A DNA stretch of 14,701 bases from Bdellovibrionales bacterium (GTDB taxonomy: Bacteria > Bdellovibrionota_G > JALEGL01 > JAGRAY01), in NCBI GenBank assembly GCA_020434375.1, contig JAGRAY010000028.1, forward strand, positions 1-14,701, written 5' to 3'. A program made the translations under genes and the position numbers. Positions 7,465 through 13,992 of the stretch are shown one piece after another. How positions within the stretch are numbered: position 1 is the first letter of the stretch; each line of letters opens with the position of its first letter. The notes under the pieces are model-generated. The model ran no database searches. It was not told the origin of the DNA and saw only the letters and a program-made list of their open reading frames with translations.

Positions 7465-8754
7465 TTATTTTTGCGATTTCTCGTTTGTGGAACTTTGTGG
7501 ATCAGCTCGGTGTACTTCCTTCTTTCCCAGATCAAACTTCTGCATCGCGATGAACTGGGATTCTTCCATCGTATGCGCGTACCGCTCGGTCATTCGAAAC
7601 GTCTGGTGCCCTAGAACACTTCTAAGAGCCTCTCTATTTCCCGTTTGATGCACGAATAACGTGGCAAACGTATGCCTCAGAATATGCGTGCTGGAAAACG
7701 GAAGTTTGAGCGCCTGGAAGGCCCTATTAAACGCACCCTGAATCGACGTGTACCCCATCGGTTCGCTATGCTCTCGCTGAAATACAAGTCCCGGCTTTCG
7801 CCCTGACTTGAGCTTCCATTCCAAGAGCAGTTCCTTCAACCGATCACAGATAAACACTTTGCGAATGTGTCCGGTTTTGGTGCCCTCTCGTAGAAACGGC
7901 TCCTTGCTCCGATGGCTCCACCAAACAATCTGCGAGATTGTGATCCATTGGTTTTCTAGATCGACGTTCTCCCAAGACAGCCCACAGACTTCTCCAATGC
8001 GCATCCCCGTAAATACCTGGGTACTCGCCAGGTAGTGATACACCGGATTGCTGTTCTTTTTCAGAATCTGGAGAAAGCTTTCAAGCTCGATCGCCGTCAG
8101 CGATTTGAGCTGTTTGGGCTTCTTAGGCTTCAAGATCGAATCCCGCTTATGCCTCTGTAAAATCGGCACAGCATATTTGGGGTTCTTGTACTCTCGATAC
8201 CATCGCAGAAGGCTGCCAAGGGTCTTTACTTCCCTCGCATACGACATTCTCGAGGACTTCCGAGGGTATTCTGAGCTTTTGAGTACCAAGAGCCACTGGT
8301 CAATATGGGCAGAAGCTAAATCTTCCACTTCAATTTCCCGCAGCACCTGAAAATGCTGCACATCTTTGCCCAGCATTTCATACGTACTCAGCTCGATCTT
8401 GGGTGGCGCATAATACTGCCTCCACTCCTCAATCAAGTGCCCCAACGTATACTTGGGCTCCTTTTTCTCCTGGGTCAAAAGAACCTGTTCGATGTGTTGA
8501 ACTTCATTGCCCTCTTTCCAAGCCTTGGCTTCGATCAGCGAATCAAAGCTTTTGGAAAGCTGAACATTCTTGCCCAACACCACGACCCGTTTTTTCGCCC
8601 TGTACGGCTTTTGTTTGAATTCAGGTTGGTATTTCACATCCACGTATTTCAGCTTCAGCTCGTCCCATACCCAAATTTTATAAATTCCGGGGTAGCCTCG
8701 AAGTTTTTCTTCGAAGCGTTTCCCTTTGTATTCACTTTTTTCTCGTTTCTCCAT
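7465..8754 (-). CDS. int: Tyrosine recombinase/integrase of element M (integrase 1)
   Basis: A 429-residue phage-type integrase that would catalyse integration and excision at the att core. The active-site series is visible: R252 (GMRIGEVCGL), H357 and R360 (THILRHTFA), H383 (LGH) and nucleophile Y392 (ERYAH). The first 60 residues (GYPGIYKIWVWDELKLKYVD and on) form a small arm-binding-type domain; a core-binding SAM-like domain follows at about 110-210. It is full length and appears intact. The start follows the excisionase stop by one base, with GAAAGG about 5-6 bases upstream, so the two are coupled. It is homologous along its whole length to integrase 2 at 12468-13694. Its 3' end contains one pair of the proposed arm-type sites. 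Confidence 0.95.
   Translation of the reverse strand: MEKREKSEYKGKRFEEKLRGYPGIYKIWVWDELKLKYVDVKYQPEFKQKPYRAKKRVVVLGKNVQLSKSFDSLIEAKAWKEGNEVQHIEQVLLTQEKKEPKYTLGHLIEEWRQYYAPPKIELSTYEMLGKDVQHFQVLREIEVEDLASAHIDQWLLVLKSSEYPRKSSRMSYAREVKTLGSLLRWYREYKNPKYAVPILQRHKRDSILKPKKPKQLKSLTAIELESFLQILKKNSNPVYHYLASTQVFTGMRIGEVCGLSWENVDLENQWITISQIVWWSHRSKEPFLREGTKTGHIRKVFICDRLKELLLEWKLKSGRKPGLVFQREHSEPMGYTSIQGAFNRAFQALKLPFSSTHILRHTFATLFVHQTGNREALRSVLGHQTFRMTERYAHTMEESQFIAMQKFDLGKKEVHRADPQSSTNEKSQK
7484..7503 (+). repeat. Arm-type integrase sites within the 3' end of int1 (tandem 10-mer)
   Basis: TTTGTGGAAC followed directly by TTTGTGGATC. The same kind of pair, in the same orientation, is at 12299-12318 near the other end of element M. 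The 10-bp period is about one DNA turn, suiting side-by-side binding. Lying inside the last codons of the integrase gene, 50 bp from the core, it would form the short arm of attP. The function is inferred. Confidence 0.5.
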
Positions 8755-8755
8755 A

Positions 8756-8983
8756 CTAGCCTTTCCTTTCTGCTAGCCATTGAAGAATCTCGCGCGGATC
8801 AAACCGAACCATCCTCGGCGCTGGGCGAACCACAGGTAGGGTTCGCCTGCTAATCCAAAGACGGATCGTTCTTTCACTGCACGATAAAAAGCGAGCGACG
8901 TCTTTCACCGTCATCAACCGACCTATTCCCTTGTCAAAGATCGCCATAGGATCCAAAGACCCCATGGACTGAGATAAAACCAT
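8756..8983 (-). CDS. xis: Excisionase (AlpA/Xis-type helix-turn-helix protein) of element M
   Basis: A 75-residue protein with one winged-helix domain: LMTVKDVARFLSCSERTIRLW (about residues 24-44) and VVRPAPRMVRFDPREILQWL (about 51-70). Small proteins of this kind bend attachment-site DNA and tip the integrase toward excision. It sits directly upstream of integrase 1, which starts one base after its stop. A strong ribosome site AGGAG (8990-8994) is 6 bp from ATG. The VVRPAPRMVRF string is shared with the plus-strand protein at 2757-2966. The DNA of the two has diverged clearly, so this is not a recent copy. Confidence 0.85.
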   Translation of the reverse strand: MVLSQSMGSLDPMAIFDKGIGRLMTVKDVARFLSCSERTIRLWISRRTLPVVRPAPRMVRFDPREILQWLAERKG

Positions 8984-9212
8984 ATCATTCTCCTAAAAAA
9001 AGAAAGTAATTTTCGATGTTAAAAAAACTGCGATGAGTCTGAGCTAGGTTGTCTGCTCGTTGTGTTTTCGATGTTTCATGTATTCCTTTGCGTGCTGAAG
9101 ATTTGAATTTCTAATGTTTGATATTTTGTTTGGGCTTGTTGCTGTGTTTGTTGTTCGGTGTTTTGATTTTTGGAAGTATGTTTTGTAGTCGTTTTTTGGG
9201 TGATTTGTCTTA

Positions 9213-9269
9213 TTGCAAGCATGGGGCTTGATATCAGCCCCTAATTCCATTTGGGGACTGCGTCCCCAA
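9213..9269 (-). other. oriT: Candidate origin of transfer, copy 2 (oriT2), inverted relative to copy 1
   Basis: On the minus strand, a hairpin (TTGGGGAC, GCA loop, GTCCCCAA; 9251-9269) is followed after 9 bases by GGGGC-TGATATCAAG-CCCC-ATGCTTGCAA (9213-9241). The box agrees with oriT1 at about 27 of 30 positions with one gap. The hairpin arms differ from oriT1 on both sides yet still pair, as expected for a structure kept by selection. No mobC or relaxase gene follows; the next gene in that direction is the excisionase. The minus strand just beyond it is A/C-rich and G-poor, like the DNA beyond oriT1. Confidence 0.6.
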
Positions 9270-9300
9270 TCCCCTCAGAAAACCAAAACTTTTTTCGAAC

Positions 9301-9678
9301 AACGTGAGGAAAGATCCTCGTCGCCGACGTAGTCGATCGACATGGCTTGCTACCCACTCCCAAAACCACAACCTACCCTTTAACTATTTTTGTAATCGAA
9401 TACCCAAAGCCAACCGTAGGACTTTCATCCACATGTTGACTGAATTTCGTATTCGCTTGTCTGTAGAAGAAACAGGCCGGATTACGTAAATCTAACCGTG
9501 CCTCCCAAAAAGTCTTGCCATAAACCTGCATAAGTCTCCCATAAGATTGAAAGTTTAAATTCTTTGAATGAACAATTGCTGCAGAGAGCGTCTGAAATTG
9601 TAGTCGGTGTGTGAATCGTCATTGCGCTGCTCTGCATATCAATAAGTGTAAATAGCAGGAGGTGTGCCAAATATTATT
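9301..9678. other. Gene-free stretch between oriT2 and the nuclease gene
   Basis: I see no supported gene here. Short open frames on both strands lack ribosome sites and family features. Near its left edge are a small hairpin (GAGGA/TCCTC, 9306-9319) and a 10-bp palindrome GTCGATCGAC (9332-9341). The 9-mers CGAACAACG (9296-9304) and CGCCGACGT (9322-9330) both recur, closer together, near 2989-3005 beyond the left excisionase-like gene. It may hold decayed element DNA. Confidence 0.4.
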
Positions 9679-10713
9679 TTAATTTTTTTCAGGGTGTACA
9701 AAAAACTGCCACACAGGGAGTTGATTGTAGTTCTTGGTAAATTCTATAGAGCTCTTTAATGATAAGTGGTCAGTTTTAGGAATATAATTTTGAATATCTC
9801 GGTTGGGGACTGTCATGGAATTAAACTGTCTAGAAAGTAGAGTACTCAACGACCCAACAACTTCGAAACCTTGATCAGGTGTTACTTCTTCTGGTTCAAA
9901 GATAAAATCAAAGCGCTGAAGGTCATTTTTTTCCGTCACAGATGCTTCAGGGTCCTGTTGTTTCCAAACAGCATTCATTATCAAAAACCAACACAACTGA
10001 AGATCATTCCTGGAGGTGATTTTTGTAGTCCCATTAAATATTTCAAATCCGAGAACATTGACCTTGGCTTCGCCATTACTCGACACTACCCTTGGTTTCG
10101 ATGGATCTGTCAACACTCTAAAAATCAGTGGTGGTTTTATGCCAATCATACGATCATTTAATAAAACCATTTCATTGTTCAGTATGGCTGTCTCAAGTGT
10201 AACAAAGCGTCTTCCCTTAATCACACTAAAGCAATCTATGGGCACCAAAGTCCACATCCCTAGTTTTACCCAATAAATGGCAAATTTGAGTTCGACCCCA
10301 TTAAGTTCTGAATATTTTATTAATTTTTGAAGGTACTTTTCATTAACAATATATCTATTGTCTGGCAGAGAATCGAACTCAAACTCTTCATTATTATTTT
10401 TTACTTCTACAAAAAACCGCTTCTTGTCTTTTGTAATCATTTCGTAATCAGGAGGTTGAATCGAGAAAGGCGAGTAATATTCATGACTTTCGTTTTTAAT
10501 TAAATCACAGCCATCTAGCGACCTTGCAACATATCCAAACATTTTCTCTGCGCGCATACCATGCAACACATGGGGGTTGTCGCTATTCTTTTTATAAATA
10601 CCATTTATGACTTCAGCTATTTTTTGGGGCGATTCAAGGTCATCCTTTTTAAGGCCCAGATCATTCAGCATCACATAATGGTCAAAGTGTTTTAATTTTG
10701 TGTTAGACGGCAT
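9679..10713 (-). CDS. Putative PD-(D/E)XK nuclease-fold protein
   Basis: A 344-residue protein not recognised as a named family. Residues 88-105 carry a PD-(D/E)XK-like motif: P88-D89, 13 residues, then E103-V-K105 (FFVEVKN), with an upstream candidate Glu at E56 (MRAEKMFGYV). Residues 135-153 (KLIKYSELNGVELKFAIYW) fit the helix and strand that often follow the motif in restriction-endonuclease and resolvase folds. The C-terminal 150 residues have no recognised domain. GAGGAG lies about 8 bases before ATG. It is the last gene of a three-gene minus-strand operon behind a HigB/HigA-like pair, 19 bp after the antitoxin gene. A defence or DNA-cleaving role is inferred from the motif and location; the substrate is unknown. 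Confidence 0.65.
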   Translation of the reverse strand: MPSNTKLKHFDHYVMLNDLGLKKDDLESPQKIAEVINGIYKKNSDNPHVLHGMRAEKMFGYVARSLDGCDLIKNESHEYYSPFSIQPPDYEMITKDKKRFFVEVKNNNEEFEFDSLPDNRYIVNEKYLQKLIKYSELNGVELKFAIYWVKLGMWTLVPIDCFSVIKGRRFVTLETAILNNEMVLLNDRMIGIKPPLIFRVLTDPSKPRVVSSNGEAKVNVLGFEIFNGTTKITSRNDLQLCWFLIMNAVWKQQDPEASVTEKNDLQRFDFIFEPEEVTPDQGFEVVGSLSTLLSRQFNSMTVPNRDIQNYIPKTDHLSLKSSIEFTKNYNQLPVWQFFVHPEKN

Positions 10714-10732
10714 AATGAACTCCTCGATAAAG

Positions 10733-11014
10733 TCATGCTGCGTTTTTAACAGTGATTTTGTATTGGAATCCTAACTTAGCGAGAATATTTAAGAGGATAT
10801 CGAATGTTACCTTAGAAGTCCCAATCCCGGATTCAATCTGAGCAATTCGGCTTTGACTTACGCCGACTTTCTTGGCCAATAAGGCTTGGGAAAGTTGTTT
10901 AGCCTTCCTAGCTTTTACAATTTGTTCGATAAGCTTCTGTTTTTCGCGAACTTCCTCAGCGTTTACACCCAAGCTTTTGGCGATTTCGTCTACGGTCATT
11001 TCTTTCCAGGCCAT
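10733..11014 (-). CDS. XRE-family antitoxin (HigA-like)
   Basis: A 93-residue protein with an N-terminal helical lead (about 1-30) and an XRE helix-turn-helix at about 35-75 (RKAKQLSQALLAKKVGVSQS, then RIAQIESG). It lies one base after the toxin stop, in the toxin-first order typical of higBA. Antitoxins of this type neutralise the toxin by binding it and repress the shared promoter. The inverted repeat at 11369-11392 is the likely operator. The final gene of the operon, 19 bp on, is the nuclease-like gene. Confidence 0.85.
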   Translation of the reverse strand: MAWKEMTVDEIAKSLGVNAEEVREKQKLIEQIVKARKAKQLSQALLAKKVGVSQSRIAQIESGIGTSKVTFDILLNILAKLGFQYKITVKNAA

Positions 11015-11015
11015 G

Positions 11016-11357
11016 TTATACCTCCCTGATTCGTTTTAAGACGACATCAAGCTCCCTTTTGGAAAGCTCTTGTGTCTTCTTTTTAAAGGCGTGTACCATG
11101 TAAATGGCGTCGCCTTTTTTCATGAAGTAAAAAACCCTGACTTGCCCATGCTGATCTTTCAGCCGCAACTCATGCAAGCCCTTGTGGATATTAAACAATG
11201 GCTTTGAGAGCGGCATACTCAGCGTATGCCCAGCTTCTAGACGCACAATGGCATCCACAAAATATGACCTGATATCTTGAGAGCAATCTTGCAAAAACTC
11301 TTCTACAGGACTTCTCCCAGATGTGGTCAGATAGAATTTTATCTTCGTCATAAGCAT
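11016..11357 (-). CDS. RelE/ParE-superfamily toxin (HigB/phage Gp49-like)
   Basis: A 113-residue small basic protein. Its C-terminal half (GLHELRLKDQHGQVRVFYFM, then AIYMVHAFKKKTQELSKREL) is the standard signature of the HigB/Gp49-like toxin family, whose members usually cut mRNA at the ribosome. The pattern ELR....VRVFYF....I...HAFKKKTQ is complete, so the toxin looks intact. Two in-frame ATGs (11357 and 11351) are possible starts; neither has a strong ribosome site. It is the first gene of a toxin, antitoxin, nuclease operon. Confidence 0.87.
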   Translation of the reverse strand: MLMTKIKFYLTTSGRSPVEEFLQDCSQDIRSYFVDAIVRLEAGHTLSMPLSKPLFNIHKGLHELRLKDQHGQVRVFYFMKKGDAIYMVHAFKKKTQELSKRELDVVLKRIREV

Positions 11358-11368
11358 AACATATGGCT

Positions 11369-11392
11369 AATAATTATCTATAGCTAATTATT
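11369..11392. promoter_or_regulatory. Candidate operator of the toxin-antitoxin operon
   Basis: A perfect 8-bp inverted repeat, AATAATTA and TAATTATT, around an 8-bp centre, 12 bp before the toxin ATG in AT-rich DNA. Its position over the expected promoter fits autorepression by the XRE antitoxin. AT-rich repeats arise readily by chance, so confidence is moderate. Confidence 0.5.
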
Positions 11393-11527
11393 TTAATCAC
11401 TTCACAATTTGAGTAATAACCCGCTATTTTCACCCATAAAATCTAGCAACATGAAGGCCAAGTTATTATTTTTACGATATTTTTGGCAATTCTTTGCCTC
11501 AAAAAATAGACTGAAGTATCGTAACTT

Positions 11528-11842
11528 ATGGCTGCATCGGGAGCTTTACTCATATTCATCGCAATGGCTCTAGCCATTCCAATATTTATTGGATGGACGT
11601 TTATTCAAATTAATAAAATTAAGACTGGTCGTCAGCCTAAATCCGATCGCCTGGTTTCTATGTATATGCGAGGTAGCTTTGTCGTCCTTCCCATTTTGCT
11701 TCTTGGGAACTTATTCATGCTTGGAATGATTGGCATGGGTGGAGACTCTCCCTTGGTCTATGCCTCGCTAGGGGTTCAGCTTTTAGGAAACCTACTATTG
11801 GTTTATTTATGGTGGAAGTACCTAAAATTTTTCAAAACATAG
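11528..11842 (+). CDS. Small membrane protein, three predicted transmembrane segments
   Basis: A 104-residue hydrophobic protein with segments at about 5-27, 49-71 and 76-98, and short basic or polar loops (KIKTGRQPKSDR at about 30-41). I do not recognise a family. It is the only plus-strand gene in element M after the qat side, standing alone between the toxin-antitoxin promoter region and a convergent regulator gene whose stop is 31 bp away. There is no clear ribosome site before the ATG. The composition strongly suggests a real inner-membrane protein. Confidence 0.6.
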   Translation: MAASGALLIFIAMALAIPIFIGWTFIQINKIKTGRQPKSDRLVSMYMRGSFVVLPILLLGNLFMLGMIGMGGDSPLVYASLGVQLLGNLLLVYLWWKYLKFFKT

Positions 11843-11873
11843 GACCTAGATAATAGTTCTTCACTTTGTAGGA

Positions 11874-12206
11874 TTAGGCGACTTTTAATGCTCTAAAGAC
11901 CTTCGCCAAATTATCCAATGTAGGATTTCCATCTGGAGAAAGCATTCGAAATAGCGTTCTTCGGGAGATTTGGGCTTTTTTTGTGAAATCATCTTTATTA
12001 ACGATGCTCAAATGAGCTGAGAGAATCTCTTTGAAAGCTTCTGGGTCGCCATCTTGAAGAGACCGGATCAAGGCATCGAATATGCTTTTGGAACTTCTAA
12101 GGAGTTTTTTCGGATCGTGCTCCTTTAACCCAGTCGATTTAACCTTTATCGTCTTCATGGTTTCGAAGGAGAAGTTTTGCTTTTTTGATGTCTTTGTCTT
12201 GGCCAT
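11874..12206 (-). CDS. Orphan antitoxin-like helix-turn-helix regulator
   Basis: A 110-residue protein. Its C-terminal half (FKEILSAHLSIVNKDDFTKK, then ISRRTLFRMLSPDGNPTLDNLAKVFRAL) matches the helix-turn-helix of the addiction-module antidote group related to HigA. The N-terminal third is lysine-rich and probably flexible. ATG at 12206 is preferred because GGAG lies 9 bases upstream; an in-frame ATG at 12221 has its Shine-Dalgarno too close. No partner toxin gene is adjacent: on one side is the convergent membrane protein, on the other the att arm of element M. It may be a lone remnant, an anti-addiction protein or a regulator of element genes. The inverted repeat just upstream is its likely binding site. 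Confidence 0.75.
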   Translation of the reverse strand: MAKTKTSKKQNFSFETMKTIKVKSTGLKEHDPKKLLRSSKSIFDALIRSLQDGDPEAFKEILSAHLSIVNKDDFTKKAQISRRTLFRMLSPDGNPTLDNLAKVFRALKVA

Positions 12207-12231
12207 ATTTGGTTTCTCCATATCTCCCTTA

Positions 12232-12251
12232 TAGTGCCATTTACGGCACTA
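12232..12251. promoter_or_regulatory. Perfect operator-like inverted repeat upstream of the orphan regulator
   Basis: TAGTGCC and GGCACTA (7 bp, perfect) flank ATTTAC, ending 26 bp before the preferred start of the regulator gene. A GC-containing symmetrical repeat with an approximately 13-bp centre-to-centre distance fits a helix-turn-helix dimer, so autoregulation is likely. It lies within 50 bp of the arm-type sites at 12299. Confidence 0.6.
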
Positions 12252-12298
12252 CGATTCAAGCCATAAAATACGTTTTTGACAGTCTCCACCATGCAAGA

Positions 12299-12318
12299 TC
12301 TGTGGATCTTTGTGGAAC
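12299..12318 (+). repeat. Arm-type integrase sites near the right end of element M (tandem 10-mer)
   Basis: TCTGTGGATC followed directly by TTTGTGGAAC, 137 bp before core 2. It matches the tandem pair at 7484-7503 near the other end of the same element (consensus TYTGTGGAWC, same orientation, same 10-bp period). After circularisation the two pairs would flank the core, as long and short arms of attP. The function is inferred. Confidence 0.5.
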
Positions 12319-12395
12319 AGGTCGGATGATATGGATGGTATTTGATGCTTATGCTCGCATCTTCACATGGGCTAACATCTTATTATTGTTGATTA

Positions 12396-12414
12396 TCGTG
12401 AGTGATTCTCACGA
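12396..12414. repeat. Small hairpin beside att core 2
   Basis: TCGTGAG and CTCACGA (7 bp, perfect) around TGATT, 21 bp before core 2 and 53 bp beyond the integrase 2 stop. No T run follows on either strand, so it is a poor terminator. The equivalent place beside core 1 has partly similar sequence (TTGTTGATATCATTG) but not this hairpin. Confidence 0.4.
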
Positions 12415-12435
12415 CTTACTTTTGAGCCTTCTCTT

Positions 12436-12451
12436 CCGATCAGCGCCACCA
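12436..12451 (+). repeat. att: Attachment-site core 2 (M/R junction)
   Basis: CCGATCAGCGCCACCA, identical to core 1 at 15 of 16 positions and in the same orientation. It is 16 bp from the stop of integrase 2. About 90-120 bp to its left is a segment similar to the one left of core 1 (AACAGG-CGG-TGA...TATGG-TGGTATT). The G in place of T within the tRNA-like end suggests drift or a slightly different target. Confidence 0.62.
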
Positions 12452-12467
12452 TTCATTCTAACCTCTT

Positions 12468-13694
12468 CTACTTTTGGAAAGAGGTGTAACTTTCTTCTTC
12501 TTTGTTTAGCTGCCCTAACACAAACTTATGCATCACTTTTCTTTGAGTGCGTTCTGAGATTTTTGCATAATGCTGCGTAATTCTCAGATCTCGATGACCT
12601 AGTGCTGCCTGAGTTCCACGAATATCTTCCGTCTGCTCTGAAAATATGGATGCAAAGGTGTGTCGTAAGACATGCGTAGACCTTACAGGTAGCCCTAGCG
12701 CTTGAAATGCACGCTTATAGGCACTTTGAATGGCATTGTATTTCAAGAGACTGCCATCCCTATGAAAGACATATGCCGAAGGGCTTTCCTCTTCTTTCCA
12801 TTGCTTGAGAAGTACCAAAAGCCTGGGAGGAAGAACTACAGATCTTCGTTCCCCAGTTTTAGTATTTTCCCGAATGCTTGGCTCTTTAGTTCGGTAGTCC
12901 CAGAAACACGTTTGGTTGATTTCAACGCTTTGATATTCAAAGCTGACGTTCTTCCAAAGCATTCCACAGGCTTCCCCAATTCGAGCTCCTGTTAGGGCTT
13001 GAAACATGGCTACTCTGTAATACACAGAATGTGAATGGCTCGCTTTGAGTGTTTCCAAGAATTTCTCCAAATCATCCACCCTTAGAGCTAGATCAATATT
13101 TTGGGGCTTATCCCGAAATATACAATCTCGCTTATGCCGTTTGAGAAGCGGAGGCTGAAATTTTGGATTCTTGTATTCCCGGTACCAATTCAGCATGGTC
13201 TTTAAAGCCTTCAATTCCCTTAGAAACGAGAATCGAGAAGCTTTTTTAGGATACTTGGGATCAATGACATATTTCAACCATTGATCAATATCCTCTGCTG
13301 AAAGCTCTTCCACGGGAACATTCACCAACCCGCCAAAATGAGCCGTATCCTTTTCTGATACTTGCCATGTGCTGAGCGCAAACCGTGGAGGCTTGGACCA
13401 CTCCCTCCATTCTTCAATCAAGTTCTGGAGCGTATACGACACCCTTCTTTTTACTGGAGTATCCTGAGTAGCTTGCATTCTCCATTGTCTAGCTTCTTCC
13501 AAGGTTCGAAAATGCTTCACTTGTTGCACCTTCGTTCCATTGACCCGTATACGACGCAAGGCTCGATACGCTTTGGCTTGGTTTCTCTGAAGATATCGGG
13601 AATCCACATACTTTCTTTTACTTTCATCCCAGGCTTCTAAAAGATAGATACCGGGATGACCTTTTACTTTTTTGAATTGACGTTTAGTTTCCAT
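12468..13694 (-). CDS. int: Tyrosine recombinase/integrase of element R (integrase 2)
   Basis: A 408-residue phage-type integrase, homologous to integrase 1 from end to end (for example GHPGIYLLEAWDESKRKYVD at the N terminus against GYPGIYKIWVWDELKLKYVD). Catalytic residues are present: R238 (GARIGEACG), H341 and R344 (THVLRHTFA), H367 (LGH) and Y376 (QHYA). The start at 13694 is chosen because AAAGGAG lies about 5 bases upstream and because it aligns with integrase 1. An ATG 45 bp further upstream is in frame but adds residues with no counterpart. The gene appears intact. Divergence from integrase 1 shows two separately acquired elements rather than a recent duplication. Confidence 0.93.
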   Translation of the reverse strand: METKRQFKKVKGHPGIYLLEAWDESKRKYVDSRYLQRNQAKAYRALRRIRVNGTKVQQVKHFRTLEEARQWRMQATQDTPVKRRVSYTLQNLIEEWREWSKPPRFALSTWQVSEKDTAHFGGLVNVPVEELSAEDIDQWLKYVIDPKYPKKASRFSFLRELKALKTMLNWYREYKNPKFQPPLLKRHKRDCIFRDKPQNIDLALRVDDLEKFLETLKASHSHSVYYRVAMFQALTGARIGEACGMLWKNVSFEYQSVEINQTCFWDYRTKEPSIRENTKTGERRSVVLPPRLLVLLKQWKEEESPSAYVFHRDGSLLKYNAIQSAYKRAFQALGLPVRSTHVLRHTFASIFSEQTEDIRGTQAALGHRDLRITQHYAKISERTQRKVMHKFVLGQLNKEEESYTSFQK

Positions 13695-13851
13695 ACTGGC
13701 TCCTTTCGGATAACCCTCTGGCCACTGCCGCCCATTCACTCATTGTCACGATTCGACCTATTTTGTTTTCAAAGATCCAAGAAAACCCTAAAAGACTTTC
13801 CTTAGTAAAACAGATCCTACCATATCGCTGTGGGCAATAAAAAATATCCAT
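13684..13851 (-). CDS. Small ORF upstream of integrase 2, possible excisionase remnant
   Basis: A 55-codon frame from ATG at 13851, with GAGG a few bases upstream, overlapping the integrase 2 start by 11 bp. Residues 26-39 (IFENKIGRIVTMSE) align with the start of excisionase 1 (IFDKGIGRLMTVKD): six identities and mostly conservative changes, with about 29 of 42 bases matching. The DNA-binding wing with VVRPAPRMVRF is absent, and the frame runs straight into the integrase start. It could be an internally deleted excisionase, a shorter functional one, or non-coding DNA. The position immediately before the integrase is that of xis in element M. Confidence 0.35.
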   Translation of the reverse strand: MDIFYCPQRYGRICFTKESLLGFSWIFENKIGRIVTMSEWAAVARGLSERSQYGN

Positions 13852-13992
13852 ACAACCTCTTCAAAGCCTTAAGCAGAAAGCATGCCAGCTAAAAAGTCGC
13901 CTATATTTGTTTCTATGGATATGAATGAACGAAAATCATATAGATGAGTTCGAAAAACATACTCTCTACAATTTAAATAAAGTATCTCGGGA

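Larger units (their letters stand above)
7418..12451 (-). mobile_element. Element M: about 5.0-kb integrative element with integrase, excisionase and oriT but no relaxase
   Basis: Bounded by direct 16-bp core repeats. Reading from the left end, minus-strand integrase 1 and excisionase 1 come first, then oriT2, then cargo (PD-(D/E)XK-like nuclease gene with a HigBA-like pair, a membrane protein and a lone antitoxin-like regulator). Candidate arm-type repeats of the same sequence lie near both ends (7484-7503 and 12299-12318). They would flank the joined core after excision, as in attP of tyrosine-integrase elements. A circle of 5,018 bp is predicted. The element keeps an oriT-like site but no mob genes, so transfer would need a relaxase from elsewhere, possibly element L. 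Confidence 0.6.

Noticed and set aside
9044..9250. 68-codon minus-strand open frame beside oriT2
   Set aside because: It starts inside the oriT2 region, has low-complexity Asn/Thr/Lys composition caused by the G-poor strand, and shows no MobC motif.
9304..9670. Two short open frames in the gene-free stretch
   Set aside because: No ribosome site, no family pattern, and very basic or otherwise unnatural composition at the start of the plus-strand frame.
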